A stretch of 10,212 nt of DNA. Source: Bacillota bacterium. GTDB taxonomy: Bacteria > Bacillota > Clostridia > Tissierellales > Peptoniphilaceae. Below, in pieces: positions 4,464 through 10,212 of this stretch; positions within the stretch are counted from its first letter, which is position 1; every line of letters starts with the position of its first letter. The notes beneath the pieces are model-generated. The model worked only from the letters and a program-made list of their open reading frames with translations. It was not told the origin of the DNA and did no database searches. The stretch spans positions 1-10,212 of the forward strand of contig JAEXCD010000007.1 in NCBI GenBank assembly GCA_023393715.1, written 5' to 3'. The position numbers were made by a program, and so were the translations under genes.

Positions 4464-7400
4464 TTAGTTGCCGTTCGGTCGGCGTTTTTTCTGCAGCAGC
4501 ACGATGGCGCCCATGGACAGCACCGCCGCTACGGTGCTCAGCATCAGATCATGATGATCTCCTGTAGACGGAGCCTTCTTTCCGCTGTTCGACCCCGGCC
4601 GAACCTGTACGGTTTTCCCCGGTGTTCCGCCATTCGGTTTGTTCGGATCTTCGCCGCCCGGATTGTTCGGGTTTTCTCCGCCCGGATTGTCCGGGTTTTC
4701 TCCGCCCGGGTTGTCCGGATTCTCGTTCGCCTTGACCACAATGGTTTGTGCCGGATCCGAGGGATCCTCATGCGATGCGATTTGCACGGCATCGTAAAGC
4801 TTGTCCCCGTCGCTGTCGACGAGCTTGTTGACGGACACGGCGCGCTCAAAGACGACGTATTTCTTTCCCGCTTCCAGCCCTTTTACGAGCCCGAACGAAA
4901 GCGTCCATTCTCCATCGGTCGATTCCGCTGTCACGGTCTCTTCCTTAACGACCAGCTCCTTAACGGTTTTGCCGTTTTCTACCTCATACAGAATACCCTT
5001 GAGCACATATTGTTGTCCCGCGACAAGGCTCTTGTATCTGACCGTGTCCGCTACGGTGACGCCGCCCTCGACCTCATCTTGCTTCAGCGTCGCCGCCGCG
5101 TCTGCACCTGCGGTCTTCTCCTTTGCCGTGACGGTCGTCTCCAATTGCAGATTGGTGTCGTTTTGGTCTGTCGATTCCGGCGTCGGATCCACCGGCGTAA
5201 AGGGCTCCGGCGTTTCCGGTTCAACCGTAACCGTCTGAGCGGGATCGTCCGCCTTTTCGTGCACGGCCGTTTGAACCTTGTCCGGCTTTCCGTCGTCATC
5301 CACATCCAGCACCGCTTCTACGGATACCGCTTTTTCAAAAACGACATAACTCGCGCCTGGCAACAGGCTGGCCGTGGTTCCGAGCGTCAGACTCCATTCG
5401 CCCGTACCGCTTGTATCCGCAGTAAACGTCTCTTCCGATGTCAGCAGTGCATCGCCCTTGGCTTTGCCGTCAACCACTCGGTACAGCTTTCCGGTCACCT
5501 TGTACGCCTTGCCGCCCTGAAGGTCCTTATAGCTGATCGTATCGATAACCTCGACGCCGGCCTTTGCCGCTTCCGCAGAAACCTTAGCCGGCGCGTCGGC
5601 CGCGGCGGCTTCTCCGTTTGCCTTCACGGTTGTGCCGAGCTCTGCATCCACCTCATTCTCCGGTGTCACAGGAACGTCCGTATTCGGCACCTCCGGCTCC
5701 TCCGTGACCGTAACGGTTTGGGACGCATCGGTCGGATCCTCATGGCGCGCCCTTTGCGGCGTATCCTTAATGCCGTCGCCGTCACGGTCGATCAGATTCT
5801 CCAATGATTCCGCCGCTTCAAATACGACGTAGGCGCGACCCGGACACAGTGCTTTTGTATTCCCCAAATCCACAATCCACTGGCCGGATTCCGCCTCCGC
5901 CTTCAGGAAGACCTCCTTCATCAGCACCGGCGTTTCGGATAGCGCTCCGTTATGAATTTCAAGCAATCTTGCCGTTACCTTATAGGTTTTTCCCGCCGTC
6001 AGACCGGAGTAGTCGATCGTGTCATAGACCTGCACGCCCTCTTCGCTCTGCGCCTCCGCAGCCGTTATTTTTGCCGGCTTTGTGCCGTCCGGTTTCGAAT
6101 TTCTTGCCTGAATCGTTGTCCGAAGCGTTCCGTCGCTCGGATCGTTTCCTCCCGGCTCATCGCCCGGATCTTCTTCCTCTCGCTGATCCGTGACAACTAC
6201 TTTACCGCCTTCGATTTTCACGGCGTCGTTGTTCTCATTTTCGCCCAGCGCCACCGTTCCGTTCGCATCGACCGTAAAAGTAAAGTCCGTTACCTTCTCA
6301 AAGCCATTCGGCGCGGCCTCCTCGTGGAACGTGTAGGTTCCCGGTGTTAATGTGATTTCTTCTGTTTTATCCTCTTTGGAAATCCATTCTGCCACAACGG
6401 CTTTCTGCGCATCAATAATCTGAATTTTCGCACCCGGTATCTCCTTGCCGCCGATGTCCACTTTGCTGAATTTCACCGTAACGCCGGATATTTGATCCTT
6501 CATCTGAACCAGCGGATCCATCTTCTCCGAGAACGTCCCGTCCGAATTCGCAATCTGCACCTTTCCGTCTTCCGTCACGGTAAACGTGATGCTTTCAGCC
6601 ACCTCATAGCCCTGAGGCGCCTGCGTTTCGACCATGGTATAGATGCCGGCCACAAGGGTGATCACGTGCTGCTTCTCCGTCGAGGTCCATGCTTCCACGA
6701 CATCGGTTCCGTCCGGATTTTCGCCCTTTACTACCTTTAATGTCGCCCCCGGCAGCTCTTCGGTTCCGTTGAGCTCCGTTTTGGAGAAGGTGACCGGATG
6801 CCCCTTCTCGTCCTCCATTTTAATGGTGTAATACAGATTTTCCGGATTGTACTTCGTTCCGATCAGGTGCTGGTATTTCCCGTTATTGCTTGCAAACAGA
6901 TTGATTTTATAATCATCCGGCGTCTCCTCAGCCGATTCGGCATACGCGATGAGCTTTTCAAATGCCGCCTTTACCTTAGCGCCCTCCGGCGTCCGGACGC
7001 CTTCGAATCCGTGTCCAACCGTGTCCAGCTCAATACTGTCCGTATAGTAGTATACGGCGAGCTGCGTGGCGGTTTTAAACTCCGCATCGCTCAGATCGCC
7101 CTGGAAGGACTTCATGTTATTCGGATAGCCCGCATAGATGACCTTTTCTACCTTATTATAGAAGTCGGCTTCATCCCTGACTCTTGGACTATGAGTATAG
7201 CTCACCAGGGTGTATGGATTGACGATCTTGGTATACTTGATGACGCCGTCTCCAAAGCCCTCCGGTTGATACTCGATATTTTCTCCGTTGTCATAGCTTT
7301 CCGTCGGCGCATGCAGATTCAGGTTAAAGCAGTACAGAACTTCTCCCTTATAATCTCCGGTTCCGTCGTTCTTTTTCAGATAATAGTGCTTCCCATACGG

Positions 7401-9962
7401 CGTACCCGTCCACGACAGCGAGTCGTCCATTCTGTCTTCAAAGGCTTCGTAATTATCGGATGCAGCTTCTTCCAGGTCAAAGGATTCCTTAAATATACCG
7501 TCTCGGTCTTTGAGGAAAAGCGTACCGCCTTCCACCTTAAATACGATATCGTTCGCTTTGACGTATCCGTCCGGCGCCTTTGTTTCCGCCAGAGTATAAA
7601 TTCCATCGGTCAACGCCGTTTCAATTTTCGTGCCGTCCGTCGTTTTTTCCAGCACGACATCACCGCTCGTGCCTTCTCCTTTATAAATCTTCAGCTCGGC
7701 GCCGCTCAATAAGGTATTGGTTCCCTTCTCCACCTTGGAAATCAGATATTTAACATCAACGGGAGTCGGCGGATTGACAGGTTCCTTCGTGTTCTTTACG
7801 GTGACCCGAGCGCCATCCAGCCCCTCATTTACCGTAATCAAGCTGTTGTTGCCAAAATCGATCTTTCCGTCAGCAGAAACCGTAAATTCGGCGTCATCCA
7901 GCTTTTTGCAGCCCTCCGGCGTTACCACTTCCTGTAAGGAATACTTGCCAGCTACCAGGTTGACGCGAATGGCATTTTTGTCGCCCTCTTTATCGGCGAC
8001 AGACGTCCAGATCATGCCTGGCACGTCCTGCTTGTTTTCGTCGACGATTTTCAATCTGGCGCCCGCCAAGGGCTGCCCGTTTTCGTCGACCTTCAGGAAC
8101 GCAAAGAAATGAACCGCTTTTTCTACGATGACGCTGACCGTTTGATCCTTATCGTCGATTGCGGTGTGCTCCGCAATCGGTCTCGCCGTCGAACCGGCAA
8201 CGGCGCCGCTGTCCGTAATCGCGACATCATTCGCCGCGTACAGCTTCTCCAGCACGGTATAGCGGTTGCTGCCCAGCTCCAGCTTCTCTTTCGGAATCGT
8301 AATCGGCACATCAACCGTTCCGCCGTTCTGTCCGTCCGCAGTCAGCGCCGCATAACCCTTTGCCACCACCTGCGTCGGATCGTTATTTTTTATGAGCTCG
8401 GCAAGGAGATAATATTTTCCCTGCGGAACCTCCGCGTTATATTCTACCTTGTCGATAATGGGCAGGTCTTCCTGCTCACTGTCCTTGAACACCTTAGTCT
8501 TAATGCCATGCTCATCAAAGCTCGCCTTCGTTTGAATAAACGGCCCCTGGAGATTTTTGACAGAAACCTCGTTGTCCTTGGCGGTGACGAGCCCGCTGAG
8601 ATTCTGCGTCGAATCCACCGTAACAGCTCCGCCTGCGGCAACCGTAAATTTCACTTCGCCAACCGGCAGCCGATAGGTCTTCGGCGCTGTTTTTTCCGTC
8701 AGAATATAACGCCCCGGAATGAGATCCACCGTTTGTCCCATGGTGTTGTTCGATGTAAAGGTCGATACGAGTGTTTTGTCCGCATCGTCCCTGCGAATCT
8801 CGATCTCCGCGCCGCCGAGCAGCGTCCGCCCGTCGAAGCCGACCTTCCGAATCACAATACGCTCGGCGTTCGGCTGCTTTTTCACGTTGCACAAAAAGAT
8901 GATGTCCTTTACACCTTTGTCATCCGGCAAAAGGCCGATCTCCTCCCTTTCGCTGATCAACGAAATCTGTTTTTCCTCATCGCTGCGGCCCGTCACCTTA
9001 AAGCGAACTGGATCGGCTACGGCATATCCATCCGGCGCTTCTTTTTCTACGAGCGTGTACTCCCCTTCCGGGAGAGTGATGCCCTGCAGCTCATTGTTCG
9101 ACGTCCACTCCAGCGGCTGATTGGTGCCGACATTTACAATTACATCGCCGTTGCTGTCGAGCAGGAAGAACTTTGCACCCGCAAGACCGATTTTGGCATT
9201 GATGTTGTCCACGACACCCTGCTCGCCCGCAGCGATCAATTCCGGCGTCAGCTCCTGCTTGGAAAAATAAACTCGAGGCTTGTTAAACACGCGCGCCGTA
9301 ACCAGAGACTGTACGCCGCCGGCTGTCGCTTCATACGTTTTAATCTCGATCTTTTTATTGTTCGGGATCAAAAGCTTCGCCTCATCCTCCGTCAGGCTCC
9401 CGCTCTTATACGCTTGTGCCTTCTTGTTCAGCTGTTCCCAGGTTGTGTCCATTCCATAGTGACTGAAATTTGTTTTGCTCTTCGACTGGGTCCAGTAATA
9501 TACGACATCCTGAACCGCCGTATAATACTGAAAATCGCTCAGACCGTATGTCCCTTTGAAATCAAACGGATCGTCGTGGAACATGTAAAGAAGCGCTTCA
9601 ATAATTCGATAGGTCTCTTCACGGGGTAGTCTCGGACGGGATTTGCTGATTTCCTGATACAACGCCCAGGAATCAAAGCCCAAAAATTTATATGCTCCCA
9701 CGTGATAATCCTTTTTATTCGGATCATACGCGGGCGTCCCCCGATTCTCATTGATACAAAATGCCCAGCTTTCCGCGAGCTTGCCGTCGCTCGTATAGAT
9801 CGCAAGCTTTCCCGTCTTGTCCTGCGCATAGTAGATGCCGTCGCCGGAAAATTCGGCTCCTTCATTCGGTATCCCCTGCGCCTCAACGGGCACGGTATTT
9901 ATATTCCATATGCTCAAAATCGCAATCAGGAACGCTAATACCGCTGTGAATTTCTTTTTCAT
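4464..9962 (-). CDS. Giant sortase-anchored adhesin: two thioester domains, CnaB/SpaA and T-Q ester (VaFE) repeats
   Basis: An 1832-residue surface protein, probably a covalent host-binding adhesin. ATG 9962 has GGAGG 5 nt upstream and begins a signal peptide (MKKKFTAVLAFLIA, cleavage near A28). Domains in order: thioester domain 1 (about 35-205; C69 in WAFCIN, Q151 in AVQDVVYYW). CnaB 1 (230-360; K235, E306, N359). CnaB 2 (367-471; K373, E423, N470). A T-Q ester-like domain (472-612; Q607). CnaB 3 (616-725; K624, E678, N724). CnaB 4 (737-820; K743, E793). Thioester domain 2 (835-1045; C878 in LYCFN, Q967 in TATQLAVYYY). CnaB 5 (1055-1157; K1061, E1112, D1156). CnaB 6 (1160-1260; K1167, E1214, D1259). 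Three VaFE/T-Q domains follow (1280-1420, 1441-1580, 1606-1742; Q1415, Q1576, Q1739). The tail has a Pro-Gly stalk, sorting motif APSTG (1797-1801), a membrane segment and KKRR. The architecture recalls streptococcal Cpa pilus-tip adhesins. Bond residues are assigned by motif only. No sortase or pilin gene is in the window. Confidence 0.9.
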   Translation of the reverse strand: MKKKFTAVLAFLIAILSIWNINTVPVEAQGIPNEGAEFSGDGIYYAQDKTGKLAIYTSDGKLAESWAFCINENRGTPAYDPNKKDYHVGAYKFLGFDSWALYQEISKSRPRLPREETYRIIEALLYMFHDDPFDFKGTYGLSDFQYYTAVQDVVYYWTQSKSKTNFSHYGMDTTWEQLNKKAQAYKSGSLTEDEAKLLIPNNKKIEIKTYEATAGGVQSLVTARVFNKPRVYFSKQELTPELIAAGEQGVVDNINAKIGLAGAKFFLLDSNGDVIVNVGTNQPLEWTSNNELQGITLPEGEYTLVEKEAPDGYAVADPVRFKVTGRSDEEKQISLISEREEIGLLPDDKGVKDIIFLCNVKKQPNAERIVIRKVGFDGRTLLGGAEIEIRRDDADKTLVSTFTSNNTMGQTVDLIPGRYILTEKTAPKTYRLPVGEVKFTVAAGGAVTVDSTQNLSGLVTAKDNEVSVKNLQGPFIQTKASFDEHGIKTKVFKDSEQEDLPIIDKVEYNAEVPQGKYYLLAELIKNNDPTQVVAKGYAALTADGQNGGTVDVPITIPKEKLELGSNRYTVLEKLYAANDVAITDSGAVAGSTARPIAEHTAIDDKDQTVSVIVEKAVHFFAFLKVDENGQPLAGARLKIVDENKQDVPGMIWTSVADKEGDKNAIRVNLVAGKYSLQEVVTPEGCKKLDDAEFTVSADGKIDFGNNSLITVNEGLDGARVTVKNTKEPVNPPTPVDVKYLISKVEKGTNTLLSGAELKIYKGEGTSGDVVLEKTTDGTKIETALTDGIYTLAETKAPDGYVKANDIVFKVEGGTLFLKDRDGIFKESFDLEEAASDNYEAFEDRMDDSLSWTGTPYGKHYYLKKNDGTGDYKGEVLYCFNLNLHAPTESYDNGENIEYQPEGFGDGVIKYTKIVNPYTLVSYTHSPRVRDEADFYNKVEKVIYAGYPNNMKSFQGDLSDAEFKTATQLAVYYYTDSIELDTVGHGFEGVRTPEGAKVKAAFEKLIAYAESAEETPDDYKINLFASNNGKYQHLIGTKYNPENLYYTIKMEDEKGHPVTFSKTELNGTEELPGATLKVVKGENPDGTDVVEAWTSTEKQHVITLVAGIYTMVETQAPQGYEVAESITFTVTEDGKVQIANSDGTFSEKMDPLVQMKDQISGVTVKFSKVDIGGKEIPGAKIQIIDAQKAVVAEWISKEDKTEEITLTPGTYTFHEEAAPNGFEKVTDFTFTVDANGTVALGENENNDAVKIEGGKVVVTDQREEEDPGDEPGGNDPSDGTLRTTIQARNSKPDGTKPAKITAAEAQSEEGVQVYDTIDYSGLTAGKTYKVTARLLEIHNGALSETPVLMKEVFLKAEAESGQWIVDLGNTKALCPGRAYVVFEAAESLENLIDRDGDGIKDTPQRARHEDPTDASQTVTVTEEPEVPNTDVPVTPENEVDAELGTTVKANGEAAAADAPAKVSAEAAKAGVEVIDTISYKDLQGGKAYKVTGKLYRVVDGKAKGDALLTSEETFTADTSGTGEWSLTLGTTASLLPGASYVVFEKAVSVEAVLDVDDDGKPDKVQTAVHEKADDPAQTVTVEPETPEPFTPVDPTPESTDQNDTNLQLETTVTAKEKTAGADAAATLKQDEVEGGVTVADTVRYKSLVAGQQYVLKGILYEVENGKTVKELVVKEETVTAESTDGEWTLSFGLVKGLEAGKKYVVFERAVSVNKLVDSDGDKLYDAVQIASHEDPSDPAQTIVVKANENPDNPGGENPDNPGGENPNNPGGEDPNKPNGGTPGKTVQVRPGSNSGKKAPSTGDHHDLMLSTVAAVLSMGAIVLLQKKRRPNGN
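4653..4724 (-). repeat. Three 24-bp tandem repeats encoding the Pro/Gly cell-wall stalk
   Basis: Three tandem 24-bp units encode E-N-P-(D/N)-N-P-G-G (residues 1747-1770), with a diverged fourth copy (EDPNKPNGG) after them. The copies are nearly identical in DNA, so copy number may vary by slippage. Such Pro/Gly stretches usually span the peptidoglycan just before a sortase motif. Confidence 0.85.
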
Positions 9963-10056
9963 TTTGTCCTCCCATAATGAATTACAGCAATATCCCAGCC
10001 ATGGCCTATATAGCATACCTTTCTCTTCGAAAAATGCCTCACCAAAAGCTAAGAAA

Positions 10057-10086
10057 ATTATAATATAAAAATATCTATATGGTAAA
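10057..10086 (-). promoter_or_regulatory. Proximal promoter candidate of the adhesin gene
   Basis: On the minus strand a perfect -10 TATAAT (10062-10057) lies 18 bp after a TTTACC -35 (10086-10081, 4/6). The predicted start is near 10050, leaving a leader of about 88 nt before the ATG at 9962. I see no riboswitch-like or attenuator structure in the leader. Confidence 0.5.
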
Positions 10087-10116
10087 CACCACTTTACAAC
10101 TTTTTTAGATAAAAAA

Positions 10117-10188
10117 TGTCGTACAGGACTTTCTGATGTATAATGAATTTGCGACAATACATTATAAAGGAAGTGCATCTGTACGACA
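10117..10188. promoter_or_regulatory. Symmetric 72-bp element with two divergent -10 boxes and 10-bp inverted repeats
   Basis: Perfect 10-bp arms TGTCGTACAG (10117-10126) and CTGTACGACA (10179-10188) enclose two TATAAT boxes, one on the plus strand (10139-10144) and one on the minus strand (10166-10161). Arms and boxes share the same symmetry centre, about 10152.5. The minus-strand box has TTGTCG 17 bp upstream (10189-10184), so it may be a distal adhesin promoter; the plus-strand box has no good -35. Each arm overlaps a -35 zone, which fits a regulator controlling divergent promoters. Confidence 0.5.
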
Positions 10189-10212
10189 AACTTATTATAC
10201 AACGAAAAGAAC

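Noticed and set aside
4458..9629. Several long plus-strand open frames across the adhesin (for example 4458-5807, 6798-7712, 8109-9629)
   Set aside because: All are antisense to a continuous, domain-rich reading frame. Their Arg/Leu/Ile-rich translations look like complements of Glu/Asp/Thr-rich coding DNA.
9963..10202. An 80-codon N-terminal extension of the adhesin frame
   Set aside because: It crosses both candidate promoters and has no ribosome site. The ATG at 9962 has GGAGG and starts a proper signal peptide.

Overview
The window looks like chromosome of a Gram-positive Bacillota, probably an anaerobic Clostridia-type bacterium. The grounds are strong GGAGG-type ribosome sites, a very large cell-wall-anchored adhesin with a sortase signal, MarR and TetR regulators with Bacillota-like promoters, and a type I-E CRISPR repeat whose 3' handle resembles the Streptococcus thermophilus I-E repeat. 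No species is claimed. Every recognised gene is on the minus strand.

Layout, left to right. (1) Positions 1-778 are the N-terminal 259 codons of a Cas3 nuclease-helicase (HD domain); the gene runs off the left edge. This stretch is visibly more AT-rich than its neighbours. (2) Positions 779-1055 are non-coding but dense in signals. There is a near-consensus cas3 promoter, two identical 16-bp sites in inverted orientation bracketing it, and a degenerate one-spacer CRISPR unit just upstream with its own -10 box. The 5' end of that unit's pseudo-spacer matches both bracketing sites. (3) Positions 1056-2715 are a TetR regulator gene overlapping a membrane-protein gene (a new N-terminal membrane half joined to a DUF2871-like half), with a promoter lying between two TetR-type operators. 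(4) Positions 2804-2989 hold no gene or clear terminator that I can support. (5) Positions 2990-4262 are a marR-pirin gene pair with overlapping ends, driven by a promoter that contains a perfect 22-bp palindrome. (6) Positions 4386-4425 are a strong intrinsic terminator. (7) Positions 4464-9962 are an 1832-residue surface adhesin with two thioester domains, six CnaB/SpaA-like domains, four T-Q ester (VaFE) domains and a sortase signal. (8) Positions 9963-10212 are its upstream region, with a conventional promoter and a strikingly symmetric 72-bp element.

The most interesting part is the cas3 upstream region. It has the parts expected of a crRNA-like, Cas-regulating RNA (CreR/CreA type). A solitary I-E repeat is followed by a short pseudo-spacer and a degenerate second hairpin. 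The pseudo-spacer matches 11 of its first 13 bases at two AA-preceded sites on either side of the cas3 promoter, and both mismatches can be G-T wobbles. The inferred role is that Cascade loaded with this RNA sits on the cas promoter and represses it when other crRNAs are scarce. A protein repressor using the same repeated sequence is the main alternative.
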